A stretch of DNA of 64,000 nucleotides from assembly GCF_901709675.1 (NCBI RefSeq), contig NC_051101.1:7336501-7400500 (forward strand), read 5' to 3'. The DNA comes from Syngnathus acus. Taxonomy: Eukaryota > Chordata > Actinopteri > Syngnathiformes > Syngnathidae. The notes under the pieces are model-generated. The model was not told where the DNA came from, did no database searches, and was given only the letters and a program-made list of their open reading frames with translations. Below are positions 51,216 to 64,000 of this stretch, in pieces. The position numbers and the translations under genes are program-made. Position 1 is the first letter of the stretch; each line of letters begins with the position of its first letter.

Positions 51216-52180
51216 TCCAAAGCCCTGACAAATGAATGAACACAATGTAGTCATTTAATAGTAAATGCTCATTTTAACATGACTATCTGATAACCGATAG
51301 CAATAAGTTTGAAATGTGCCCAATAATTTGAATTGAGCTGTTCCTCTTTCAACAATACTTTGTGACCTATAGCTATTTATTGTAGTTCAAGCTGCATTTG
51401 GTCTCGTCATCCAATTAGTCGTCCAAGTCATGCAGTATGTAAACAGTAAAGATGCAATGTTTTTTTTTTGCACAATTAAATGTCTTTCCCTTTTTAATTT
51501 TTACACTCCATTAACTAAATGAGTAAAAAGGAGTGTGGTGACTTTTTAATGATGTGAGGATACACTTGTGGGTTTAAATTTACATATTAATGAGACTATC
51601 AGGAAGAGCTTTTTACTTTTCATGTCAGCACAAGCGTAGCATAGCATTTCCCCCTAAGTGACTGTCACGAAAATGAGGCCTGCACCTATAAAAGCTGCTT
51701 CTTAACCAAAGCCATTTGCAGCAAGTGTAGCTCCCAACTTGTTAAAATGAGCACCCTGATGATTGCCTTCACTGTTCAAGTGATTGAGCTGAATAAATCG
51801 AAGGTAGCAAACGGTGTGGATGATGAGCGGAAAACGAGATAAAGCAAGTGAATTGAAGAGTCTGAAACCGATATAAAATGTGAAAAGCGAGAAGTGGGAC
51901 CATTATTATGAACCCAATGTTAAAACAGAACTTAAAATGAAACCATATACAAAAATATTACTATTTTTGCTTTCCACATGCCCGTTCTATTAGCAGCCAT
52001 TCATGCCCAGGCCATAACGTTGCCCTCAGCAGTTAGACAAATTATGAGTACGCTATGCGATAATGTGTAAAGGCAATTAAAATGGATTTTTCTATACAAT
52101 AAGATTATACTTTTATTTTGCTGTGTCGTATTTTAATGACAAATCTTACATGGAAGTTTAAAGTCTACATTTGAAAATGC

Positions 52181-52265
52181 CCTTAATAATAATAATAATA
52201 ATAATAAATTATATTTATAGTGCACCTTACATTTTAAAAAAAAATATCAAAGTGCTACAGGAAAT
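52181..52265. repeat. (AAT)n run and adjoining retroposon-like tail
   Basis: About nine AAT units are followed by AAATTATATTTATAGTGCACC and, about 25 bases later, AAAGTGCTACAG. This arrangement (TAATAA, TTTATAGYGC, then AAGTGCT) resembles a common fish retroposon end. Family not resolved. Confidence 0.4.
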
Positions 52266-55200
52266 GCCTTTTTAAAAAGAAACGCCCTTGAATCGTAGTT
52301 ATTTTTGGATTGACAATGTTTTGATCACGGTTACGAATGATTTGCAAACACGAAAGCAAACACGTTTACTTTAAAAAGAACAACGTGCATTGGTGTACAA
52401 TGAATCACATAAGCTTGACACAATGCTGCTCTCGTGCTTTGTTTTCCAGTAATAAATGACTGAAGTAGTTTATGCCATCTATCTCTCTCAGCAGACACAC
52501 TGAATAAAGAGGGCAAAAAACATATGGATAAATAAACATTATAAATACACCACAATCCATATAAATAACACTGCACTCCCTGATGGGTTTTGCTGTCAAG
52601 GATAACATACCAACCTGGATAGTTGTGCCGGTTCTGTTGTGAATGGATAAACAACATCATACTGATGCTTGGAAACAAAGGACGAGTATTTAAAAACGAG
52701 TATTTAAAAACTCATAAGCCATTTTAATTTTAATAAATATGTTTTTCAAAATTGGAAAATGATGCCGGCTGATGACACGTTTCCTCACAATTTGGAGCTT
52801 ATCCACTCCATCATTACTATTTCAATATAGTTTTATTATTAAGGCCTCTGATTGATATTCCAGTTATGTTTCATTATGTTGTAAGGGTTTGAAGGAGCAG
52901 AAGTGGCAGGAACAAGTTCTGTGCATTTAAATAGATTCCTGCTTATTGCATAGCTAGTATGCAGCCTCAGGAGTTTGAGCCACGCTTTAAGACACTCAAT
53001 AATTTAGCACACAATAATTAATATTTAAAGCTAATTTACAAGGGAGTTTGTCAGCAAAATGAAAAACGGTCATAGGTTTGCTTCTCGCCATGGTGTTCTG
53101 CAATATTTCAAGTTTAGCATTGCATTATTTAAAAAAACAAAAATTAAATATTTAACCTTTTATTTTCCTGTCCTTATAAATCCAATAAACACTTAGAGGC
53201 ATTATGTGTGTCTCTTTTACTCCATGTTGAAGCTATAGTGCAGGTCACCCATTCCTGCAGGTGATGCAGATTATGGAGGTCCACAGCAAAAAATGTGCAT
53301 TTATTGTTTTGCTTTAACAGGATAATAGGTGTCAAAATCTAAATATTTCTCTACTACAAATCCTTCAAGGGTTCTGATACCAATTTGAAGTAGCAGAATA
53401 ACGTTTTCCTTCTCTTCATGTGGTGAACTGTTAGTCTAAATTTTATTTCAGTTTTTATTCCAGGTTTTATTTTCTATTTTAGAGACGCAGCTTTATATGG
53501 AATAAAATGAAAGGCTTGCACAGTACCGGTAGGTAGTAAATTAACTGAAGTGACCCAGTTATTCTATAAAAGAACTGTTATGCACTAAGCTGATTTAAGG
53601 ATTTCACATTTGAAAACACGGATTGTTTACAGATTATGGAGGATCATTTTTAAAAAGCAACAGTGTTCTTCTCTGAGGCGGTAATAATGCAGCATGTTTT
53701 TCTGATGCCTTTGAGCGGTGTGATGACTGTTGGATTTGTTTTCGTGTTGGAACAGGGTAACAAATAAAACAGGCTGCATAGGGGCTCTCATTGAACAAAC
53801 TTGGAGAGTCTGGTGATGTGTGCAAAAACAGAATAAGTGGGCCAGGTTCAAGGATATTAATAAGTCTTCACAATGAAGTTACTATTTCCTTATTTAGATT
53901 TTTTTTAAAGTGTCATCACATCTTCTCCAAGTGGAATGGCTCAAGCAAGTTATTGTTAATTAGAGCAATGGAATATTCATTCGTTCACGGTAGGGTGAAT
54001 AGGAAGAAATATTCCTTCATTAAAGTGCTACCCTAAATCTAGCTATTTTCTAGGTCTAGTCTACCATCTAAGATTTGACAGTGGCAATTCATTACATATA
54101 TATATAAAATAAAACCCTGGGGTAATATGATGTGCCTTGTAGTCAATGTTAAGTAATGTTTTATCCTAGGCGTGGTGTATAAAAAATATCATTTGCTTTT
54201 TCTAATTAGTCTTTAAAGTAGGTCATGAATTTCATAACTGCAGATTACAATTTTCACTCACAGTCCCATTAATCAATGCTTAGTCTACTCCATGGAATCC
54301 CACCAGAGAAAACAATGACAAGGGAGTTGTAGCTTATGATAGATAAGATGGATTGTTTTTAGTGTACTGTACATTCATACAGTCCTGTTGCGAAGAATGA
54401 CTGGACTGAGATGGTAAAGGCTGAATGTCAGCAATGTCGATCCTTCTGCTGAGGATTGTAATTGTGGTGTCATTTACAAAAAAAAAAAAAACCACCAGTT
54501 AGTGATGTGCTTGACACATGAATAAAAAATAAAATTAACGGCTTGATTTGAGGTAAACATGAGTTGAATCTTGCTGGTTGGTTATTTGTATAGTATTTTT
54601 TTTTTTACCAATACTTGTTGAAATGAGGACCTCTTGTGCAGGTCTGACTTGAAAAGTGAATTTAATCCTCCTGACAGATTGCATCCCATCAAATAAATCA
54701 CAAGAAAAAAAAGAAAGCTAAGTACTTTTGTTTTTAATATTCATATAGTGTTGCACCTGGCTATAATGTTAACTTCTGCTAAAAGCTTTAACACTCGCGC
54801 TAATAAAGAAACACTTTGTGCTACTTCATCAGGCACTTGAAAGCTTTTATATGTGTGGAAGTGATGAAAGTAACTGAATGCAAATATGTGATGGTTGGCA
54901 AACGGACCAGACAAATATTGAACAATTACATGAGCTTTATCTAAACAAGAGCACAAGTTAGAATCACAACTATCTAAATAACAAAAAAACGATAGACAGC
55001 GACAAAAGGTTGTCGAGGCCGACAAAAATATAACATTCAATCATGATGACTGGTGATGATTTTATGCAAATTATATGTAACTGATATTTTTAGCCTGGTT
55101 TTGGGCCCACAAAACTTCAACCTGACAGCAACTGCCTGTAGGTAAACATGTGCGGTAGAAAATACACAATACAAACAAAAGCATTGGCTGTATATTCTTG

Positions 55201-55682
55201 CGCTTGTAACCTAACCAAATTTGCATTTAGTTGCCTCTAGGTTATCTACTTCAATGTGTGTTTGGAGCGAGGTTTCTTGAAAGCAACAGGAGAGGATGTA
55301 TTTCATGACACATGCATTTATTTACATTTACAGATTTCATACCTCTCAGCAACAAAATGGAGAATTCACTGAACAGAAATTTGCAACTAATTATAAGTAA
55401 AAAAAAAAAAGCTCCTTTCCATCATGCCTGCTCGTTTGCTTCGTCAACTGCCACCAAAGCTGACCGAGTACTCTGGGGACTGAGTGATTATGCTAATCAT
55501 TAGGCACCTCCAGCATGGTTGACAGTTTGATCAGGGCAAAGTGCTTTTTCGTTTCAGCCTTCATGTTACAACTCTCACTGCATTACATGCAAAAAGCCCA
55601 AGATAAACAAAATAGCGACTGTGTTTACCTGCAGTCAGTAACTCTTTTAAAACTTGTAGACTAACAATACTCACACGCAAAA
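52266..55682. other. Gene-free AT-rich stretch
   Basis: No supported gene. It contains only homopolymer runs and a 14-base duplication ACGAGTATTTAAAA near 52682-52709. Confidence 0.45.
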
Positions 55683-55781
55683 TGACAGTCACAAAGTGAG
55701 GGGACAGTCCCGTACCGCCCTTGCAGACTAAACACACAGCCAGTTTCTCAGAGCAACTGTCCCTGCAACTTGAGATGACAT
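55683..55781 (+). repeat. Dispersed repeat, copy B
   Basis: TGACAGTCACAAAGT, GCAGACTAAACACA, CCAGTTTCTCAGAGCA and CCTGCAACTT occur in the same order as in copy A at 35634-35716, 20 kb away. Confidence 0.7.
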
Positions 55782-58700
55782 TAAATTTCACACAACACAT
55801 CCTGGAAACTTACATTGATTAAACTTTGTTTGATATCAGTATGGATTCCTTCTAATTAGTCACTGTGGAATAATTAAAAGGGCAATGATATTTCAGACTG
55901 AGAGCAGTCTAGGATAGTAAGGATCTATCTGAAGGGTTAAGATTAACAACTTTGCCTTTTGCCAGTAAAGAGTCATTTGCAAACTAAAGACTGACCTTTA
56001 AATCCACTCTCAACTTATTCATTGATGCGAGGTTGAAGATTATAACAAGATATGTATGGTTGTTTGGTGTGGACATTTCAAAAGGCATATCTGCAGAATC
56101 TAATCTTTAATTAATAATAATGTAGTCTGTATTACTCTGGTTTAGGAGAAGAAATATAGTCTATGAACATATAATAAAACAAAGCAATATAATGAAGACC
56201 AACTCTCCACTCTTCAGAGTTTACCGTTTAATACATTCTCGGCTTTAGGTGACAATGGTAGCATTTCTCTTTCCCTCTCTGTGGTGTACTGCATTTCTTC
56301 CCTGAGCTGTCAGATTTACTTCCAATTAACGTATATCTGTTCCAGTCCAACAACTTCACACAAGCACTGCTGCTTTTCTCAGCTAACAACTTTTCAAAGT
56401 CTCTGTTGTTGCCATGGTGTCGACCTTCATTCTCAGAGGCCCTGTACAGTATTTTGTTACATTTGATAGTATCAAAATATAAACGGAACTGACAAATGTG
56501 ACACACATGCAAACTTGGGATACTACTGTGCTTTTACTGCTGTGGTTAAAATCAAAACATAAATTAAAAGGCTTTTCAGGATAGGTTTATATCCTCAAGA
56601 GCCCTGATCGAGCTTGTTTTATGTTACCCTGATTCAAATGATCAGGATCGTTATCAGATCTGAGCAAAGCTCGCTGTAGGATTCAGCTCACCCTATTTGT
56701 CAGCAATTGTTTTATCAAACGAGTGTTGTTGTTGTTTTTTTGTCCATTAATTGTTGCCAGCCTGCCGTAGAGAAAATAACCCCGATCACTGCGGCCTGGA
56801 GGGAAAAAAAGTTTCAAAACGCAACATAAAAAAAAAAAAAGTTTATTCTCTTTTGACTGTATAAAGAAGAGTTCCACCATTCATGTTCAAAGTAATTTGA
56901 AAAGGTAACCAGCGTGCCTTTCCTCACTCTGCAATTCCTGATTGGGGACTAAACACTTCAACAATTTTATTTTGTCTCCTTTATGCCACATTATTCTTCC
57001 ACATTCTTTTTCAGATGCTACATCTGAATGAGACAAACTTGGAATGCATTGTGAGACTGTGACTCCAGTTGCCATGGTTTCATGACCGACTGCAAAGTGT
57101 TTCAGCAGTGAGTGTGAGTCTAGCCTTGGCTGAAAATGAAAGGAAGCTCTTTAGTGAAGGGCAAGATTCATTATTTGAAATGGATAGAAACTTGAAGAGT
57201 GAACAATACTGTATTGGGTGTTATCATGGGGTACTCATCATGGGGTACTAAATGTTGTTGCTATCGTATATACCACATTACATCCGTGACATTGAGATGT
57301 TGCTGGAACAAATATGCCCACAACATCCTTGATTTTCAAGATATTTTAGAAATGATCTGTGGTGCTAAAACACTGATATAAAAAAAAATGAATAGAAATC
57401 AAGTAGTAAATAATGACTTTTCTCTCCTATTTGTAAATTTATCACTTTTTTAACAAACCCACCAAGTATTGTAAGATATCAACTCCAGATAAAATCATTT
57501 CCTTGCCTGATTGTTTTACTGCAGTTCATTTATAATGTTTACTGGGAAATACTAATAATCAGGTCATCATAAATGAGGTCTACAATGAGAGATTGTAGTC
57601 CTTAGCGTTCACCCTCCCCTTAATATGCAATACAGAATTTGCAGGTCCCTCATTAATTGACATCTTCATTACACCGGCTCCTTTTCTCCATCGTCTTATT
57701 ATTTTCATCCTTTCATCCAGCGGCGAACAGTAGGCTGGCGACGGGGGCAGGCAGGTTGGATCAAAATCGTTTACCTGCCGGTGCTTGTACTCAACCGGCA
57801 GGTAAACAAGTTTGTTTACTATCTGATTGACTGTGGTGAAAGCCAAACGGTGGTAGAGGTTTGACTTTCTTGTCCTGGATTTCCTATTTCGGTTTAAAGC
57901 ACAGTAAGTCGAAGGTATTTTAGTTGCATAGAACTAAAATACATGTGACTGAAATGGAATACCAAAACATTTCAAATACAGCATATTGGAATATGTGTAC
58001 AACATGAAATATACTCTGATTTACACAGTAATCATGTAAAAACTGCCTCACATGGCAAATCCAAAGGGCTGTTGAAGCAGTGATCACTACATTTTTCATG
58101 AGCTCTGTTGCTTACCAAGATCATTTAAATGTTTAATAGGCCCATGAGGAAACCTGTGCGTGCTCTTTAGCTCCTACATAGAGCAAATCTTCTTTGCAAA
58201 TAGTCACTGGTTTCACTCTCCTCCCAGAACACTTAACAGATTAGTACTGTACTTCATCGCAAATAAATTTTAAATATAGAGCATGATATGCTACCAGATA
58301 ACCAAATATTTTCCTACAACATTTAAAAGGAGTCATATAATTTTTTTTCCAACCAACATTTTAAAATACTTCCAATGTGTGTCTTAATATGTTTTTTAAA
58401 CACCCCAAGGATCAGGCATTACAGGTATTTTTTAAGTCTCCCAGAACTCAACCTGTTTGAGTGACCAGTCCTGTCTCATTAACCCCGCTCATTCTCCGGC
58501 AAACTCACAGCTGAGTAGTGCTTTTCCTATCATGATGACCTTGTCTGAAGCAAAGATGCTGTATGGCTTCTAGCTACATGCAAAAGCATGTAAAGGCACA
58601 AAAAGCGTGTTATACATTTGAGGTCAGCACTTCTTAGAATTGTTGATAAATTTCCTCATGGTGGACAAGCAAATAGTTGAGTTTACGGAAAGAAAATCTA

Positions 58701-60980
58701 TAATAGACAAAAAGTGTGTGAGTTGTCGGCAACTATGTGCATGCAACAGGAGCTCTCAATCAACCTGAATAGTATCACAAGTGCATAATGTTATATCTGC
58801 TTGTCTGGAACAAAATGCCTAGCGACTTCTTCTACATAAATGTGAAATTTAATATGAACAAACACAACATCGGTTGAACAGTGAGCCATATCTTGCCCCT
58901 GGGGAACAGAAAAGCACCAATGCAATCAATGGCAAATAATTTTTTTTTTCTCAACATTTGTCCATTTACACCCTAAAAAAATTCTTTTGATTTAAATCAA
59001 CAGCTAAGATATGGCTTGACATTAAATGCTGTTTCAAATGGATAAATTAGTACACAGTCGTCAGCTCATTTTGCAGAATCATTCAGTAAAAGGATTTATT
59101 TGAGTTTTTTCAGTTTTTAATAATTCTAGGAATTACATATTCCGGGGGCTTTGAAAATGAGTTTAATTATTTTGAAGACTAACAATTAATTTGCAAGCTG
59201 ATTGATGTCAGTGAAACTCATTTCCCACCACATGGGAGAAAGCAAACATCCCTGGCAAGCTAAGCAGTAACCTACATTTTCCACTCTTTCATAATCCATT
59301 TGTCTAAGTAGCTACTGTCATGGGTCTGGAACATCTTGTTGAAATTTACAACATGCAAACAAAAACAAAACACAAAAACCTCCCAGCAACATTTAATGTT
59401 GATGTTTCCATGTAGGCCTACAACAGCACTCATGGCATAAACCATGCTCTTGAACTAAACCAACTCAGATACACGAAATTTAATATTCATCTCATTCTTT
59501 TCCCCAAAAACAGAACCACAAATGACTTCAATAAAAAAATCATTGTCTGCATACTGATGAAAGTGGATATAAAAGATATATATCATGGGAGAGCTTTTGT
59601 CGACCCCAAAATATTTCTCATTCTGTGAAAACATTAAAGCTCATTTAATTTTCTTACCGTTGGGCCCCAAACAGTGTTGAAAAAAAAGTGCATATATTTA
59701 CCTTAATGTTTTTTACATGAGGATGAGAGACTCATCAGCATAATAAAACTGCTCTCGCGGGAAAGAGACTCACAGACATCTGGTGACGATCACAGATGGG
59801 TTTGAACCAGTAATTCAGAATTATCTGAGCCTCAGTGCCCTCCATTCCCCAGAGTCGGTAGGCAAAAGGCAAAACTTGAAAACAACAATTTCCCCCAAAA
59901 CCGACAAGTAAAAAAAATAAAACCCAATGATGAAAAAACAGTGGCAATTCTAATGTTAAAATTTTATTATTCAAAGGAGAAGACCACATTACAAAGGTTT
60001 TCCTCATTTCCCGATGAAAATGACAGGGAGGCAGGCTTCCTAAATAGATGCCCTGACACTTCACCAGTCCAAGTAATCCTTTTTATGTCTCAGGGATTTT
60101 GTATTGGAGAGATACAGACTCGGTAGGGCCAGCTACGTGATTCTTTTCCTGGTTTTAGCATAACACCAGACCTCTTCCACTTCCATGCCCTAAGATTTGT
60201 TAAAAGTGATAAATAATTGTACTTTATAAGTCTTGCAAGTGTCCTACCTAGTTTTTTGTGCATCTTTTAAAGCAAAATGCACTTCTCAGAAAACTAAATT
60301 CCAAACTATACAACTTAAGGGGTATTTAACGTTTGACTGTTAAGACTATTGTCATAATAAAAGAGTCATTCTGAGAAAAGTGACTTTTAGTAAACCAAAC
60401 ATGACTTTGAACACAGCAGACAGTGTTTTACAATGTTGGTAAAAGCAGTTCTTCCTGGCAATAAAACCATAAATTATGAAAGATCTGCTGATGTAAAAAT
60501 ATAACAGCAAACACCACTCTCCTGTCAACAAAACATCCTTCCCTCGACTGTTGCTCTGAACAGCACCTCAGTACCAAGTCGAAGAAATTATTAATGGCTC
60601 TACGATAACAAATTGCAAATGTGGCCATTAAAAAGCATGCAAAATTTCTTCTCCTCTTGTAAACAATGGACCAGTGTGTTTTGACAAAGAAGCAATGAGC
60701 AAAGCAACTGAGATAAATTGGGTGCAGACAGTGATTAAAGACTCAGGCGTGGATTGTGCTATGACTGAGAATGTATAATTGACAAATGTTGCACTCAGCC
60801 ACAATATAGTGTGCTACCCAAGAAAGCTGCCTGTGTCATTTTGTAACTAGAATAGATGGCTCGGCACTCCATTATATATTTTCTTTCAGTGTTTACATGG
60901 CTGGAGAATAAATCTCACAAATGTCGTCTATTTTCACTTGATATTAATATACAACAGTCCACGGTCTGCAGGGTGAGACA
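55782..60980. other. Gene-free stretch with a palindrome-bearing candidate regulatory segment
   Basis: No supported coding sequence. The segment at 57540-57860 is less AT-rich than its surroundings, carries a POU/homeodomain-like TTAATATGCAAT and the hairpin at 57769-57807. The longest open frame nearby (59735-60064, minus strand) resembles no family I know. Confidence 0.4.
57769..57807. repeat. Perfect 14-bp inverted repeat with 11-base loop
   Basis: GTTTACCTGCCGGT (57769-57782) and ACCGGCAGGTAAAC (57794-57807) are exact reverse complements around GCTTGTACTCA. Each arm contains GTAAAC, the core of forkhead sites, and CAGGTA, a ZEB/Snail-type E-box. The arms are GC-rich compared with the flanks. 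Confidence 0.9.
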
Positions 60981-60988
60981 GTTAACTC

Positions 60989-61108
60989 AACTTTATTTAC
61001 AGACCACTTAAAAAACAACTGCAGCTGTAACAAAGTGCTACTACTACTACTACTATAATATGACGTATAAATATAATATATGCATATAATAATAATAATA
61101 ATAATAAA
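60989..61108. repeat. Retroposon-like tail with (CTA)n and (AAT)n
   Basis: CAACTTTATTTACAGACCAC, then ACAACTGCAGCTGTAACAAA and GTGCT, is followed by CTA triplets (61037-61054) and AAT triplets (61087-61107). The TTTATTTA-GCAC-AAAGTGCT layout is usual for a fish retroposon end, but no coding part is present. Confidence 0.45.
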
Positions 61109-61639
61109 AATGTCAGGTAGTTTTTTTCCCCCCCTGGCTGTAGGTCGATTGAAAACCCACACCTGAAAATATAGTCTGTAAAAGCCGCCCCTGATGCTGA
61201 TGTAATGTAATCGCTAGGTCACGTTGTTTTTTTTATTTTCTCTGCACCTAGTGATTCTTAACTTTTTATTTCATTTGCCGCTGTGAGCTAAGGTCCCCAA
61301 ATTTTGTTTGATATGTGCACCGACCATGTGTTTATTGAATGACAAAAAAGCAAATCGAAGTCAAAGTCTATGTTCTCTCGGGTGCATTAGTTGTTGGGGG
61401 GGGGTGGCAGGTTCCACGTTGAGGATGTCCCTTTATCTGTAGTTTACAATATCAGCAGGAGCAGCAAGAGAGCAGTTCCTCGGGTTGCACACTTCTGGGG
61501 AACTTTTCTGGACCAATATTATCACATCATTGGCCAAGAGGTCTCAATACATGTTTTCTGCAAATTGAGGAAATCTCAAGCACCACCCCTTAGCATGTGC
61601 ACTTTCTAAAAGGCCTTATTAAAAATGCCGTCACTGGCT

Positions 61640-61970
61640 GCATCACTGTGGCTGCACTTCCTCCCGCTGAAAGCCTGCACAAGACTCACAAATAGCTTCA
61701 TACATTAGGCTGTCAGGATGCTGAACTCGGTCCACTACCTCTCACTTTCAGCCTCCTGCCCTGTACTCTCATCCATTTGCACAATAAGACTACCTCTGCT
61801 ATTTTGCATATCTGCATTTCATATATTATGTCACACGTTTGCTACTGACTCTCTCTGCACTTTTGCACTTAAAGCCACAAATAGCACCACATCATTTACA
61901 TTATCTGAAGCTGTTGGTCATTTAGGACTGCTGTATTTACAGTACATTTGCTTCTGTGGACGCATACTCT
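61640..61970 (+). pseudogene. 3' relic of a jockey-type LINE (same group as 31 kb)
   Basis: Plus-strand translation gives a decayed LHFLPLKACTRLTNSFIH, one stop, then AVRMLNSVHYL. This parallels TTRLTNSFILQAVRILNSL at the C-terminus of the LINE at 31.3 kb. A 3' UTR-like stretch follows (CACTTTTGCACTT words). It lacks everything upstream and has stops, so it is a short dead copy in the opposite orientation to the 31-kb element. Confidence 0.6.
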
Positions 61971-64000
61971 AATATGCGTGTTTCTATTTTATAATCCCCA
62001 ATAAGCAATTAAAGGGTTACAGTTTTATTAAATTAGGAACCCATTGGCACCCAAGCCTGACTCTCAATTGATTAGTATGTGAGTGCCATGAAAATATTAG
62101 GGAGGGCAGCAGAGTCCATTTATCTATCGAGTGGCAGCATATGTATAGTGGCATTGTAACCTTAAAGAATACTCTTAGTTTGGTGACACATGGCTATGCT
62201 TACATACTGTGTAAGAACTTTGGCTGGATTAATCAACATGCTGGTTTCAAATCATTTCTGTCAGGTCTAAACTGGAGTGCACAGCTTCCATGGTCAGTTT
62301 TCACAGTCTAAATTGCATTTAAAGTCATTGTGGGAAAGCTATTCAGGATCATGATTGAAACACATTACTACTCTGGCAGTAAAGTGTGACGATGTAAAGA
62401 GCTCTTACTCAATCACATACAGTACATTTCCCAAGAACAAGGTCGACACGTTATGATGATAGTAACCTGAGGAGTGGTTGGTGTATATGTAGTGCATCAG
62501 GACATATAAATGGGCATGAAGTGTGTTTGTATATGTTAAGGGGCTGAAAGGCCAGAGATTCTCTATTAGCTTGACGAAGTACTATTGGTATCAGTTAGTG
62601 TGGAATAACAAGGAGATTTGCCTGGAAATGGAGCAGGTACTGTGATATGTACACTACTGCATATACGATATATTGCATATACAACAACGACAATAATATA
62701 TGTGTGTGCGTGTGTGTGTCGTGGAAAAGCGGTTCAGAAAATGGATGGATGCACGGATTGATGCATGGATGGATTTCCACCAACATTTGCATCGGAAACC
62801 TATCTAGGTAGCATATTTGAGTCCATCACTTTTGCTCAGATTTACATGAAACACCCATTATTTTATTCCTTAAGGTCTGTTCTTTCCCTAGGTACCAAAA
62901 CCTAAATTTGCATTTTGGGAGACATAAGCCTGGTTTTGTCAAATCACATTACACATTTACACACACATGCGCACACAAAATGGATGATGGAAGTGACCCT
63001 GCACAGTGAGACAGACACTAAACCCCAGATAAGCTATGCACCTGCACAGGCCCAGCATGGACCCTCAGCGATCCACCGGTACCAGGGAAAAGATAGATAT
63101 AGCCAACATATTAAAAATTGCGTCCTGACACAAATGCAACAAAATTTCCTTGGTTGAGGAAAGAACAAGCTGATCCACCAAAATCTGGTGTCTTCGACAT
63201 TTGGCCAATCAGGGGATGACACCTAATCCAAACAACAATTTCTAAAGTTTTAGCATTATCCAGTTCTAAAAGAAATCATTTCATTTGATTAGCGATGATT
63301 GATTGCCCTGCCCAACTTTTTAAGCATCTCAATCCAGTGGTGGCTCCCTGTGTTTAAAGAACAGCATTGATCTTACATGAAATGTTATGACAACGAGGCT
63401 GCTTTCCCTCTGTACTGGATTTGAGTTTAGGCCCTGCAGAGTTATTGGATAGATTGAGCATATGAGACCTTTAGGTGTTCGGATATGATTATTTTATTTT
63501 AGCAGGTCAGCCAAGATAGTGGAGAGAAAACAAGACTGCAACCCCTCGAGAAAGTCATCAACCAAAGAGGAAAAAGGCCACATCCTCAAGCTACGTGTGT
63601 GAATAATACATACAGAATTCATAATGCATGATCAAAGTTATGAGAGATATCTCGCCTGTCAATGTTGGTTACTTTTATTTTACTGACTGGTGAGGATTCA
63701 GCGAATTCATGCTTCACATTATCTTTAATTGACTGACTCGAGTTTCCTAGTATGTTTGTGTCAGGAGCCCCTTCAATGTCAATACATGTTGATGTAACTT
63801 GTTTCATCAAATGTTTATTGTTTGAGAAAATCCTGTTCATTTATTTGTGCTTTGTGATACACAAACACGTACACTTCTAAAATCCGTGGTCAGTTTTTAT
63901 TGTATTTTGACAGCCGTCCTTCCTGTTCTTCATATTATGTTTCTGGTTGCGTTTTTGCTTCTGGCTGGGTTGGTCGCTTTCTTGAGGGCACTTAACTCGG
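61971..64000. other. Gene-free stretch to the window end
   Basis: No supported gene. It includes a (TG)n run at 62699-62719 followed by a retroposon tail. The last 400 bases are AT-rich and show no exon of GRIK2, the next gene expected from tetrapod order. Confidence 0.45.
62699..62776 (+). repeat. (TG)n run plus a tail-only retroposon copy
   Basis: TGTGTGTGCGTGTGTGTG is followed by AAAAGCGGTTCAGAAAATGG, then ATGGAT/GCATGGATGG units. This equals the last part of the element at 27994-28083 and keeps only its tail. Confidence 0.7.

Larger units (their letters stand above)
48716..52180. other. Gene-free stretch
   Basis: No supported gene. It includes a pyrimidine-biased simple repeat (49201-49317). 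Confidence 0.45.

Noticed and set aside
57060-57085. GTTGCCATGGTTTC as a fourth RFX site (also GTTGCCATGGTGTC at about 56408)
   Set aside because: Only one half matches the X-box; the second half lacks the GGNAAC pattern.
59735-60064. A 109-codon minus-strand open frame
   Set aside because: No recognisable domain, no splice or promoter context, and such lengths occur by chance in 37 kb of noncoding DNA.
63619-63840. A 73-codon minus-strand open frame near the window end, considered as an exon of the next gene
   Set aside because: It does not resemble GRIK2 or another gene known to me from this neighbourhood, and lacks convincing splice borders.

Overview
The window is nuclear DNA of a ray-finned (teleost, probably percomorph) fish. 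Three intron-containing genes with canonical GT-AG splice sites translate into clear vertebrate proteins. The repeats are of types common in fish: a tRNA-like SINE fragment, GGAT-tailed retroposon ends, a hAT-type MITE, jockey/CR1/L2/Rex1-like LINE pieces, and many (CA)n and (TAA)n microsatellites. The largest gene fits 24 exons into about 15 kb, which suggests a compact genome. I cannot name the species.

Layout. 1-4113: intergenic DNA with one retroposon tail. 4114-6217: popdc3 (+, 3 coding exons). 8339-11199: bves/popdc1 (+, 7 coding exons), a tandem paralogue of popdc3. 12072-27023: hace1 (+, 24 exons, 903 codons), complete from start to stop and starting only about 870 bp after the bves stop. 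27024-64000: about 37 kb in which I can support no protein-coding gene. It holds decayed LINEs (31.0-31.96, 33.2-33.98 and 61.64-61.97 kb), an intact 306-bp hAT MITE with an 8-bp target duplication (48.4 kb), small retroposon tails, microsatellites and a few motif clusters that could be regulatory.

How the genes relate. popdc3 and bves encode three-pass membrane proteins with a cytoplasmic Popeye (cAMP-binding) domain, active mainly in striated muscle and heart. hace1 encodes an ankyrin-HECT E3 ubiquitin ligase known to target active RAC1. They share a neighbourhood, not a pathway. In human 6q16-q21 the order is HACE1-LIN28B-BVES-POPDC3-PREP. Here bves and hace1 are adjacent and no lin28b lies between them. 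In tetrapods the far side of HACE1 is a large gene desert towards GRIK2, and the empty 37 kb here fits that.

I found no new biological system. The best leads are: three RFX X-box-like motifs within about 100 bp (30774-30877), a perfect 14-bp palindromic hairpin built from paired forkhead/E-box-like sequences (57769-57807), replacement of the usual Ile-Pro in the hace1 HECT domain by Ile-Leu-Ala, a (TG)n-rich acceptor before hace1 exon 20, the split codon of the catalytic cysteine, and the missing lin28b.
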